14,884 nt of DNA from a candidate division NPL-UPA2 bacterium (GTDB taxonomy: Bacteria; Bacillota; UBA994): NCBI GenBank assembly GCA_018725205.1, contig QLUB01000036.1:1-14884 (forward strand), read 5' to 3'. The notes under the pieces are model-generated. The model searched no databases, was not told where the DNA came from, and saw only the letters and a list, made by a program, of their open reading frames with translations. Position numbers and translations under genes: made by a program. Positions 7,931 to 14,884 of this stretch are shown in pieces; within the stretch, counting starts at the first letter, position 1; each line of letters opens with the position of its first letter.

Positions 7931-8255
7931 GATTGGCCTAATTGGCGACAGCGACACCATCCGCGGTTTCAGCGCGCTAGGCCTAGCTACCTTTGAAGTC
8001 ATCGACCGTGCCGGGGCGGTGGCGGCAGTGCAAGCAGCCCTTAAGGGCGGTTTCGCTGTGGTGTTTATCACTGAGCGCATCTACCCTCAGGTAGAATACC
8101 TTGTTCGTGCGGCAGAGAGCACCTTGCCCGTTTTTACCGTGATTCCCGACAAGCAGGGCAGCACCGGACTTGGACAAATGCGTCTCCGCAAAATGGTGGA
8201 GAGGGCTATCGGGGTAGATATTCTTTTCAAGGAAGAGGGAAAGACGAATGGCTAA
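7923..8255 (+). CDS. ntpG: V-type ATPase central-shaft subunit F
   Basis: Small central-stalk protein that sits on subunit D; called NtpG in E. hirae nomenclature. The 110-residue product from ATG 7923 shows the F-family pattern: HKIGLIGDSDTIRGFSALGL at the N-terminus, FITERIYPQ in the middle, PVFTVIPDKQGSTGLGQ, and the C-terminal VERAIGVDILF helix. The open frame extends upstream to 7836, but that part is antisense-frame noise inside ntpC. The start overlaps the ntpC stop by 8 bases, and the only nearby purine run (GAAGGG) ends one base before the ATG, so initiation probably depends on ribosomes finishing ntpC. It overlaps ntpA by 8 bases. Confidence 0.93.
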   Translation: MHKIGLIGDSDTIRGFSALGLATFEVIDRAGAVAAVQAALKGGFAVVFITERIYPQVEYLVRAAESTLPVFTVIPDKQGSTGLGQMRLRKMVERAIGVDILFKEEGKTNG

Positions 8256-9996
8256 TACCACACGGCAGGAAGGCGTTATTGTCAAAGTCTCCGGGCCCTT
8301 GGTCATTGCCGCCGGTATGTCACATGCGCGCATGTATGACATGGTCATGGTAGGAGACAAAGGGTTAATTGGCGAGATAATCGAAATGCGCGGTGATAGC
8401 GCCTCTATCCAAGTTTACGAGGAGACGGCGGGCGTAGGCCCCGGCGAACCGGTGATTTCTACAGGGTCTCCGTTGTCGGTTGAGCTCGGCCCTGGGCTCA
8501 TGACGTCAATTTACGACGGCATCCAACGCCCCCTAAACAAGATTGCCGAGATAACAGGCGCATTTATCACCCGCGGCATTCAGGTGCCCAGTCTCGACCG
8601 CGAGAAAAAATGGGATTTTGTACCCGTAGCTGTGGTAGGTGAGCAGGTACAACCGGGCATGGTGCTTGGTACCGTACGCGAGACAGTGCTCGTAACGCAC
8701 AAGGTGATGGTCCCGCCCGGCCTACGTGGCCGCATGGAGTGGATACACGCAGGGCAAGCGACAGTTACCGATGTCGTAGCTCGCCTCGTCACTGACGGGG
8801 GCACCGTGTCACTTACCATGATGCAGAAGTGGCCTGTGCGCAAAGGCCGCCCCTATGCTGAGAAGCGCACTCCTGCCACGCCGCTTACCACCGGCCAGCG
8901 CGTGATTGACATGTTCTTCCCCGTAGCTAAGGGCGGCGTAGCTTGCGTCCCCGGCCCCTTTGGTTCAGGCAAGACTGTTGTGCAGCATCAGCTCGCTAAG
9001 TGGGCTGACGCGGAGATCGTCGTTTACGTAGGGTGCGGTGAGCGCGGCAACGAAATGACCGACGTACTTATGGAATTTCCCGAACTGCACGACCCAAAAA
9101 CCGGGGAGCCGCTGATGGAGCGTACGGTGCTGATCGCCAATACCTCGAACATGCCTGTAGCGGCGCGCGAGGCGTCGATTTACACGGGTATAACTATTGC
9201 CGAGTACTACCGCGACATGGGCTATTCAGTCGCGCTGATGGCTGATTCCACCTCTAGGTGGGCAGAGGCACTGCGCGAGATGTCCGGTCGTCTAGAGGAA
9301 ATGCCGGGGGAAGAAGGGTATCCCGCCTATCTGGGGTCGCGCGTAGCGGAATTTTACGAGCGCGCAGGTAGCGTTGTTAACCTTAACGGCACTACCGGCT
9401 CGCTGACGGCGATTGGCGCCGTGTCACCGCCGGGCGGAGACCTGTCGGAGCCGGTGACGCAGTCTACGCTGCGCATTGTCAAAGTTTTTTGGGGCCTTGA
9501 CGCGAGGCTGGCGGAGTCACGCCATTTCCCCGCCATTAACTGGCTCTTAAGTTACTCGCTTTACGCGGAAAGGCTAGACGAGTTCTTTGCCGCTAACGCC
9601 GGAAAGGACTGGCCCATCTACCGCAGGGATGCCATGCGCCTTTTACAGAAGGAATCTGAGCTCGAAGAAATCGTGCGCTTGGTCGGTATCGACGCTTTGT
9701 CCCCGGCTGATCGGCTGGCACTCGAGACGGCGAAGTCCATACGCGAAGACTTCTTGCACCAAAACGCCTTCCACGAAGTCGACACTTACACCTCTTTGCC
9801 TAAGCAGTACCGCCTCATGCGTTTGATTCTCACCTTCTACAAGGAGGCACAGGCGGCCATGGAGCGAGGGATGCTGCTGGATCGCCTGCTAGAACTCCCG
9901 GTACGGGTAGAGATTGCCCGCGCAAAGTACCTGCCGGAAAGCGAGATCGATCGGTTTGACGCCATCGAAGCCCGCATCCGCGAGCAATTGAAGTAA
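8248..9996 (+). CDS. ntpA: V-type ATPase catalytic subunit A
   Basis: Catalytic subunit of the A3B3 head, hydrolysing or making ATP. The 582-residue product includes the long non-homologous insert (about 110-200) that distinguishes A subunits from F-type beta. The Walker A loop is GPFGSGKT at 236-243 with Lys242. The catalytic glutamate is Glu265 in VGCGERGNEM, followed by Arg266; the 23-residue spacing equals that between Lys238 and Glu261 in E. hirae. The Walker B region reads SVALMADSTSRWAEA, followed by GRLEEMPGEEGYPAYLGSR. All catalytic residues are intact. ATG 8248 lies seven bases after GAGGGA. Separated from ntpB by 15 bases. Confidence 0.98.
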   Translation: MANTTRQEGVIVKVSGPLVIAAGMSHARMYDMVMVGDKGLIGEIIEMRGDSASIQVYEETAGVGPGEPVISTGSPLSVELGPGLMTSIYDGIQRPLNKIAEITGAFITRGIQVPSLDREKKWDFVPVAVVGEQVQPGMVLGTVRETVLVTHKVMVPPGLRGRMEWIHAGQATVTDVVARLVTDGGTVSLTMMQKWPVRKGRPYAEKRTPATPLTTGQRVIDMFFPVAKGGVACVPGPFGSGKTVVQHQLAKWADAEIVVYVGCGERGNEMTDVLMEFPELHDPKTGEPLMERTVLIANTSNMPVAAREASIYTGITIAEYYRDMGYSVALMADSTSRWAEALREMSGRLEEMPGEEGYPAYLGSRVAEFYERAGSVVNLNGTTGSLTAIGAVSPPGGDLSEPVTQSTLRIVKVFWGLDARLAESRHFPAINWLLSYSLYAERLDEFFAANAGKDWPIYRRDAMRLLQKESELEEIVRLVGIDALSPADRLALETAKSIREDFLHQNAFHEVDTYTSLPKQYRLMRLILTFYKEAQAAMERGMLLDRLLELPVRVEIARAKYLPESEIDRFDAIEARIREQLK

Positions 9997-10011
9997 GGGG
10001 GGAGTAAGAGC

Positions 10012-11391
10012 ATGCAAAAAGAGTATCGCACGATTACCGAAATCTCAGGGCCCCTCATGCTGGTGGATAAAGTTGAGGGCGTCAAGTATGAAGAGCTGGT
10101 AGAGATCGAGCTTCCAAGCGGCGAAATTCGCCGCGGGCGCGTTCTCGAAGCCATGAAGGGCAAGGCGCTGGTACAAATCTTCGAGGGCACATCCGGCATT
10201 AACATGGAAAAGAGCAAGGCGCGCTTCCTCGGCAAAGTTATTGAGCTGCCGGTGTCCCTAGATATGCTGGGGAGAGTGTTTGACGGCTTTGGCAACCCGC
10301 GTGACAAAGGGCCCGCCATCATACCGGACAAACGCCTTGACATTAACGGCAATCCCATCAATCCCTATGCCCGCGCTTACCCTTCCGAGTTTATCCAAAC
10401 AGGCATCTCTACTATTGACGGCATGAACACTCTGGTGCGCGGACAGAAGCTGCCTATTTTCTCGGGCTCAGGTCTGCCCCACGCTAAGCTTGCTGCACAG
10501 ATTGCCCGTCAGGCTAAGGTACTTGGCAGTGACAGCGAATTCGCCGTCGTCTTTGCCGCCATGGGTATTACTTTCGAGGAAGCCGACTATTTCACAAGCG
10601 ATTTTCGTAAGACCGGCGCCATCGACCGCGCGGTGCTGTTTGTCAATCTAGCTAACGACCCGGTTATCGAGCGTATCGCTACGCCGCGTATTGCCTTGAC
10701 TTGCGCCGAGTATCTCGCGTACGAGAAAGGCATGCACGTGCTGGTGATTATGACCGACATGACCTACTACGCTGAGGCCCTGCGCGAAATCTCGGCCGCC
10801 CGCAAAGAAGTCCCTGGGCGACGCGGGTATCCTGGGTACCTCTATACCGACCTATCCACGCTGTACGAAAGAGCGGGACGCATTCAAGGGCGGCCGGGTT
10901 CAATTACCCAGATTCCCATCCTCACCATGCCTGAGGACGATAAGACCCATCCCATCCCCGACCTCACCGGCTACATCACCGAAGGTCAGCTTATCCTTGG
11001 GCGCGAACTGCACCGCAAGGGTATCTACCCGCCGGTTGACGTATTGCCATCCTTGTCTAGGCTTAAGGACAAGGGTATCGGCACGGGTAAGACGCGCGAG
11101 GACCACAGCGGCGTACTTAATCAGTTGTTTGCCGCCTACAGTCGCGGCAAAGAAGCCAAGGAACTGGCCATTATTCTCGGGGAAGCCGCACTGTCTGATG
11201 CGGATAAACGCTTCTCTAAGTTTGCGGACGAGTTTGAGCAGCGCTTTGTCAACCAAGACGAGTATGCCGACCGTGACATTGCCGCTACGCTGAATCTGGC
11301 GTGGGAGCTCCTGGCGATCCTCCCGGTGACGGAGTTAAAGCGCGTGCGCGAGGAACACATTAAGAAGTACTTGCCGACCGAAGCGAGGTAG
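10012..11391 (+). CDS. ntpB: V-type ATPase regulatory/non-catalytic subunit B
   Basis: Non-catalytic nucleotide-binding-fold subunit that alternates with A in the head and supplies the arginine finger. The 459-residue product has the family length. It lacks a Walker A lysine loop (the site reads FSGSGLPHAKL, normal for B subunits). Conserved blocks are EADYFTSDFRKTGAIDRAVLF, YLYTDLSTLYERAGRI, IPILTMPEDDKTHPIPDLTGYI and PSLSRLKDKG. The finger arginine falls at Arg350, identical in number to E. hirae NtpB. The ATG follows GGGGGGAG with a seven-base spacer, one of the strongest sites in the operon. ntpD begins 6 bases after its stop. Confidence 0.98.
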   Translation: MQKEYRTITEISGPLMLVDKVEGVKYEELVEIELPSGEIRRGRVLEAMKGKALVQIFEGTSGINMEKSKARFLGKVIELPVSLDMLGRVFDGFGNPRDKGPAIIPDKRLDINGNPINPYARAYPSEFIQTGISTIDGMNTLVRGQKLPIFSGSGLPHAKLAAQIARQAKVLGSDSEFAVVFAAMGITFEEADYFTSDFRKTGAIDRAVLFVNLANDPVIERIATPRIALTCAEYLAYEKGMHVLVIMTDMTYYAEALREISAARKEVPGRRGYPGYLYTDLSTLYERAGRIQGRPGSITQIPILTMPEDDKTHPIPDLTGYITEGQLILGRELHRKGIYPPVDVLPSLSRLKDKGIGTGKTREDHSGVLNQLFAAYSRGKEAKELAIILGEAALSDADKRFSKFADEFEQRFVNQDEYADRDIAATLNLAWELLAILPVTELKRVREEHIKKYLPTEAR

Positions 11392-11397
11392 GGAGCC

Positions 11398-12018
11398 GTG
11401 AACATTAGAGTCAACCCGACTCGCATGGAACTGCTTCGGCTGAAGAAGCGCGTGCGAGTAGCCAAGCGAGGACACAAACTGCTTAAGGACAAGCGCGATG
11501 AACTCATGAAGAGCTTTATGTCGCTGCTACGCAATGTCAAGCGCTTGCGCCTGACTGTGGAGCAGCAACTAAGGCTTGGCTATCAAAGCTTCCTGATCGC
11601 TCGCGCGGTGATGACACCGGAGATGCTCGATGAAGCGATCATGTTTCCTAAGCAGCGCATAGAGCTTGAGGTCGCACAGAAACGCATGATGTCAGTTACC
11701 GCGCCGGTGTTCAGGTTGCGTCAGGAAGGCGACGTCTATGCCTATGGCATGGCCGGCACCTCGGGCGAGTTGGATATGGCGCTCGGCATTTTCGCGGAAC
11801 TCCTGCCGACATTGATTGAGCTGGCGGGTGTTGAACGCGCGCTTGAGCTCCTAGCCGAAGAAATCGAGCGCACGCGCCGCCGCGTAAACGCCTTGGAGTA
11901 CGTGCTTATCCCGACATTGGAAGCCACCGTGAAGAGTATTGCCATGAAGTTATCGGAGCAAGAACGCGGTGCTATCTCACGTTTGATGAAGATTAAGGAT
12001 GTAGTGCGTGCTAAGTAA
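11398..12018 (+). CDS. ntpD: V-type ATPase central-shaft subunit D
   Basis: Central rotor shaft, the functional counterpart of F-type gamma. The 206-residue product opens with NIRVNPTRMELLRLKKRVRVAKRGHKLLKDKRDEL, the hallmark of V/A-type subunit D, and has a long C-terminal helix (RRRVNALEYVLIPTLEATVKSIAMKLSEQERG) that packs against the first to form the coiled-coil axle. The start is a GTG at 11398 near the purine-rich GAGGTAGGGAG. It is the last gene of the operon; E. hirae ntpH and ntpJ equivalents do not follow. A hairpin 30 bases downstream may end the transcript. Confidence 0.95.
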   Translation: MNIRVNPTRMELLRLKKRVRVAKRGHKLLKDKRDELMKSFMSLLRNVKRLRLTVEQQLRLGYQSFLIARAVMTPEMLDEAIMFPKQRIELEVAQKRMMSVTAPVFRLRQEGDVYAYGMAGTSGELDMALGIFAELLPTLIELAGVERALELLAEEIERTRRRVNALEYVLIPTLEATVKSIAMKLSEQERGAISRLMKIKDVVRAK

Positions 12019-12047
12019 ACGCGAGCTTAGGAGTCGACAGCTGTAAT

Positions 12048-12078
12048 CAAGGTTGCCGTTATTTTCATGGCAGCCTTG
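12048..12078 (+). terminator. Possible terminator after the V-ATPase operon
   Basis: CAAGGTTGCC (12048-12057) pairs with GGCAGCCTTG (12069-12078), ten pairs including one G-U, around an 11-base loop. The following bases (TTCGCTTGTT) are T-rich but not a continuous T-tract, so termination is plausible but may be partial. The rest of the gap up to 12147 is AT-rich; I found no convincing -35/-10 pair for the next gene. Confidence 0.45.
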
Positions 12079-12147
12079 TTCGCTTGTTAGTATATTGCTC
12101 TTTCCCCCGGTCAATAATTATCACCACAGGGGAGGGGGTATAGAATC

Positions 12148-12867
12148 GTGACGAAAGTAATAGCAGGACTCTTAGTGGTGCTCGTCGGTCTGTTAGGGAG
12201 TGCCCTAGCCACTCAGGTTCCGTCGCCGAGTCTGAACAACTTAGAGCGCGCTTTCGCCGCTACCGGTGCGGCGCGGCTTGAGATAAGCATGAACGGTTGG
12301 GCAGAACTTCGGGCGGGTGAGAGGACGCAATCAGAACTTGAGCAGCTGCTAAGAGCGGCAAGCCGGACGGCCTTTGGAGTGGCCCACGTTGCCATGCAGT
12401 ATACAGAGGAATCGGATATGCGCATGGCGTCTGTCGCCTTCACGGCGGGGAGTTTCCACGTAGAGGCCAATGTACAAGTGCTACACGCCGCCACTTATCT
12501 AGTGGCCACCGTGCGCTCTCGCCATGCCGACATATGGGCGTTGCAGCAAGCGTTAGCAAGCTTCTTTGCTGGGAGCAATGTTACACCTACGATTACTGCG
12601 TGTTTGGTGGGCGTCGTAGCCGGTCGCCTTTCCCCCGAAGAAGCGCAGGAGCTAGTAGGGAGCGTCCTTAGAGTCTTGGCTGCGGATATGCAAGACTTCT
12701 ACAGCGACGGGAGCGTAGTGAACCTTACCGCCTTTAGTCGCATGCTGCCTGCAGGGCTCTTTCTCGGGGAGCGCAAGACCAATTTGTCATTAAGCATGCG
12801 CTACAATGAGCAAGAGGGCCACACGTGGATATGGTTAGCTTGGCCCACTTGTGCCGCTATCATCTGA
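12148..12867 (+). CDS. ywmB: YwmB-like secreted protein (probable)
   Basis: A 239-residue protein with a clear signal peptide: short basic start (MTK), a hydrophobic core at about 4-20 and a probable ALA-TQ cleavage site after residue 21, so the mature protein is exported. The GTG start at 12148 follows a strong GGGGAGGGGG run (12128-12137). I see no catalytic motif. Position directly before murA and spoIID, downstream of the rotary ATPase operon, matches B. subtilis ywmB (a TATA-box-binding-like fold family of unknown function), and the length and signal peptide fit. The assignment is mainly by context; the sequence itself is not strongly diagnostic. Role unknown, perhaps linked to the cell envelope. 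Confidence 0.6.
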   Translation: MTKVIAGLLVVLVGLLGSALATQVPSPSLNNLERAFAATGAARLEISMNGWAELRAGERTQSELEQLLRAASRTAFGVAHVAMQYTEESDMRMASVAFTAGSFHVEANVQVLHAATYLVATVRSRHADIWALQQALASFFAGSNVTPTITACLVGVVAGRLSPEEAQELVGSVLRVLAADMQDFYSDGSVVNLTAFSRMLPAGLFLGERKTNLSLSMRYNEQEGHTWIWLAWPTCAAII

Positions 12868-12913
12868 AGGGGCTTATGTTTGGGGCATAATACACTTGTG
12901 CCGTATACGACAG

Positions 12914-12922
12914 AAAGGAGGG
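12914..12922 (+). promoter_or_regulatory. Ribosome binding site that sets the murA start at GTG 12928
   Basis: AAAGGAGGG has its AGGAGG core at 12916-12921. ATG 12925 is only three bases from this core, while GTG 12928 is six bases away and gives the standard MurA numbering. Confidence 0.55.
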
Positions 12923-12927
12923 ATATG

Positions 12928-14184
12928 GTGTCAAGCATTTTCGTGCGCGGTGGGGTGGAACTGCGCGGCCGTGTAGAAGTAAGCGGAGCTAAGAACGCTG
13001 TACTTCCCATACTGGCAGCCGCCCTGATGGCACCTAGCGGCGTCACACGGCTTGAGTCCGTGCCCCGTCTTGTGGATGCGCTGACCATGGTTGAAGTGCT
13101 AGAGCAGCTCGGTGTGCGGGCTGCCTGGCGGGAGGATGTGCTTCTGCTTGACGCCGAGAATCTCACCGCCAGTGAAGCGTCCTTTCATTTGGTCAGCAAA
13201 ATGCGTGCATCTGTCCTGATTATGGGACCGCTGCTCGGTCGACTGGGTAAGGCTAGGGTTTCGCTCCCCGGTGGATGCGCAATTGGGGCGCGACCGCTTG
13301 ATCTGCACCTTAAGGGCTTTAGCCTATTGGGAGCGGAAATTGTTCTGGGACACGGCTACATCGAAGCGACCGCTAGTCAGCTCATCGGCAACACCATTTA
13401 CCTCGACTTTCCTAGCGTTGGCGCGACCGAGAACATCATGATGGCAGCATGTTTCGCGCAAGGGCTAACGACCATCCAAAACGCTGCCGAGGAACCAGAG
13501 ATAGTAGACCTAGCCTGCTTTATTAACGGTATGGGCGGCAGGGTCGAAGGTGCCGGAACTGACACTATTGTGGTGCATGGTCGACGTCCACTTCATGCTC
13601 AGTCCTACCGTGTTATCCCTGACCGCATTGAGGCTGGCACTTACATGGTGGCGGCGGCCATCACAGGCGGCGACCTGATCATTGAGAACGTTATCCCTGA
13701 GCACGTTATCAGCCTCACGGCTAAGTTGCGCGAAGCGGGCGTTACCGTGCACAGCCTAAATGACGGCATGCACGTGGTTAGCAGCGGCGTCATCGAGCCG
13801 GTAGACATTAAGACACTTCCCTATCCAGGATTCCCTACCGATATGCAGCCGCAGATGATGGCGCTTTTAGCGCTTGCGTGCGGCACTAGCATGATCACAG
13901 AAACAGTCTTTGAGAATCGCTTTATGCATGTGCCGGAATTACGCCGTATGGGTGCCAATATACGCACCGACGGACGCAGCGCTGTTGTCAGCGGAGTACG
14001 CGCCCTGAGTGGCGCGCCAGTCACCGCGTCGGATTTGCGCGCCGGAGCTGCCCTCATTCTCGCTGGACTCGTGGCCGAGGGCGTAACTGAAGTATGTGGT
14101 GTTGGCCACATTGAGCGGGGCTACGTCGGCATTGTCCCCAAACTGAAGTCACTTGGCGCGGACATTTGGCTGGGGCAATTCTAA
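12928..14184 (+). CDS. murA: UDP-N-acetylglucosamine 1-carboxyvinyltransferase
   Basis: First committed step of peptidoglycan synthesis: transfers enolpyruvate from PEP to UDP-GlcNAc; the target of fosfomycin. From GTG 12928 the protein has 418 residues, the usual size. SGAKNAVLPI places Lys22 and Asn23 exactly at E. coli numbering; the active-site loop LPGGCAIGARPLDLHLKGF contains Cys117 (E. coli Cys115), so the cysteine that fosfomycin alkylates is present; FPTDMQ carries the general base Asp305. ETVFENRFMHVPEL and the ending RGYVGIVPKLKSLGA are also typical. The frame extends upstream to 12880, and ATG 12925 is an alternative start, but 12928 fits both the ribosome site and the numbering. 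It lies between ywmB and spoIID, as in B. subtilis murAA. Confidence 0.97.
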   Translation: MSSIFVRGGVELRGRVEVSGAKNAVLPILAAALMAPSGVTRLESVPRLVDALTMVEVLEQLGVRAAWREDVLLLDAENLTASEASFHLVSKMRASVLIMGPLLGRLGKARVSLPGGCAIGARPLDLHLKGFSLLGAEIVLGHGYIEATASQLIGNTIYLDFPSVGATENIMMAACFAQGLTTIQNAAEEPEIVDLACFINGMGGRVEGAGTDTIVVHGRRPLHAQSYRVIPDRIEAGTYMVAAAITGGDLIIENVIPEHVISLTAKLREAGVTVHSLNDGMHVVSSGVIEPVDIKTLPYPGFPTDMQPQMMALLALACGTSMITETVFENRFMHVPELRRMGANIRTDGRSAVVSGVRALSGAPVTASDLRAGAALILAGLVAEGVTEVCGVGHIERGYVGIVPKLKSLGADIWLGQF

Positions 14185-14185
14185 T

Positions 14186-14841
14186 ATGACTCGTCTTCGA
14201 TAGCACTACCTGCACTCATAGTTTCATTCTGGGGGTGGCTCGCGCCGCCCCCTCCCCCTGTTGCCAGCCCTTTTCTCGTCAATGTGCTGCTTACGAGCAC
14301 TTCGCAAGTTGTTGCGCTGGCTTTAGAAGATTATGTGCAGGGTGTTGTGGCTGCGGAAATGCCGGCGCTTTTTGCCTCGGCTGCGCTAGAGGCCTAGGCT
14401 GTCGCAGCTCGCACCTACGCCGTGCGCAGAATGCGGCAGTTTGGCGGCAATGGGTGTAATCGCCATCCCGAAGCCGATGTCTGTGATGACCCCGCGCATT
14501 GTCAAGCCTACCTGCCGCTGTCCGCGCAGAAGCTGAAATGGGGTGTGTTAGATTTTGCGGCTAATTACTACAAGATTCGTCGGGCTGTAGTGGCTACCGC
14601 AGGTCTTGTGCTTAGTTACGACGGGCTGGTTATCGACCCTATTTTCCACTCGACCTGTGGCGGGCGCACGGAATACGCGCACTTAGTATGGACGAACGAG
14701 TATCCTTACTTGGCCAGCGTAGTCTGCAACTTCTGCCAGCACTCTAGAAGGCTTACTGATGAGAGAACATTTACAGTCGCTGGACTGGCTGAGCGGTTGA
14801 CGCAGTGGAACCCTGCGGTTGCTGTAACTGCGCGCTCTTGA
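14186..14841 (+). pseudogene. spoIID: Broken spoIID (SpoIID/LytB-domain sporulation cell-wall hydrolase)
   Basis: Intact SpoIID is a membrane-anchored lytic transglycosylase that trims septal peptidoglycan with SpoIIP during forespore engulfment. Here the recognisable frame runs from about 14200: a hydrophobic N-terminus (IALPALIVSFWGWLA), then VALALEDYVQGVVAAEMPA with the catalytic-type glutamate, then the family block normally read as ALxAQAVAARTYA, and later YDGLVIDPIFHSTCGG and NEYPYL. Three lesions are visible. ATG 14186 encodes only MTRLR before TAG, and the main frame resumes if one base was lost near 14199. The conserved Gln codon is TAG at 14395-14397. The frame ends at TGA 14839-14841, right after VTARS, about 100 or more residues short of the usual length and lacking the GYGHGVGMSQ-type region. 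TAG ends several other genes here, so it is a real stop. Confidence 0.85.
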
Positions 14842-14877
14842 AGCAAAAGAAGCAAAAGGGACGGAGCCTTTTGCTTC
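14841..14877 (+). repeat. Perfect 11-bp palindrome preceded by a direct repeat (REP-like element or terminator)
   Basis: AAGCAAAAG occurs twice in tandem (14841-14849 and 14850-14858). GAAGCAAAAGG (14849-14859) pairs perfectly with CCTTTTGCTTC (14867-14877) around a 7-base loop GACGGAG. It begins exactly where spoIID similarity ends. No T-tract follows in the seven remaining bases. It resembles short dispersed palindromes with a GGGACGG core seen in many Bacillota genomes, but copy number cannot be judged from one window. It could also be a plain terminator hairpin. Confidence 0.55.
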
Positions 14878-14884
14878 ACGTCTT

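Noticed and set aside
12880..12927. Longer N-terminus for murA
   Set aside because: The extra 16 residues are unlike the family, lie upstream of the strong ribosome site, and would spoil the exact Lys22/Asp305 numbering.
14231..14252. GC-rich 9-bp hairpin (GGGGGTGGC / GCCGCCCCC, one G-U, 4-base loop) as a murA terminator
   Set aside because: It has no T-tract and lies inside the former spoIID coding frame, where it encodes the Trp-Leu-Ala-Pro-rich segment; it is most likely a by-product of the Pro codons.
14395..14397. TAG in spoIID as a recoded sense codon (pyrrolysine or amber suppression)
   Set aside because: TAG terminates glyA, comEB, ntpF, ntpI, ntpE and ntpB in this window, the conserved residue at the site is Gln (one base from TAG), and the gene has two other lesions.

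Overview
The window looks like chromosomal core DNA of an anaerobic, low-to-mid GC Gram-positive bacterium (Bacillota, Clostridia-like). The evidence is the gene order, the strong AGGAGG-type Shine-Dalgarno sites, the frequent GTG and TTG starts, and a MurA/SpoIID/YwmB-type sporulation-lineage neighbourhood. I cannot name a genus. All genes are on the + strand and closely packed, with many overlapping stop/start pairs. The largest gene-free gap between intact genes is under 150 bases.

Positions 1-3351 hold a housekeeping cluster: the 3' part of glyA (serine hydroxymethyltransferase), upp (uracil phosphoribosyltransferase), a ComEB-type dCMP deaminase, and wecB/mnaA (UDP-GlcNAc 2-epimerase). 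Positions 3464-12018 hold a complete nine-gene V/A-type ATPase operon. Its order is G/H-I-K-E-C-F-A-B-D, the same as ntpFIKECGABD of Enterococcus hirae. The rotor subunit K carries all five residues that bind Na+ in the E. hirae rotor, so the predicted coupling ion is Na+. A possible promoter and a small leader hairpin lie just upstream, and a hairpin lies just downstream.

Positions 12148-14184 hold a secreted YwmB-like protein and murA (UDP-GlcNAc enolpyruvyl transferase). The window ends with a broken spoIID. It has no usable start in its frame (apparent 1-base loss after codon 5), an internal amber codon where a conserved glutamine belongs, and a premature end at a perfect 11-bp palindrome.

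The main point of interest is the context. In Bacillus and many Clostridia the stretch between upp/wecB and ywmB-murA-spoIID is where the F-type atp operon sits. Here a V-type operon occupies that slot and no F-type subunit gene is present in the window. This suggests that one rotary ATPase replaced the other in place, possibly together with a move to sodium energetics and loss of sporulation. I saw no CRISPR array, tRNA, rRNA, transposase or unknown multi-gene system.
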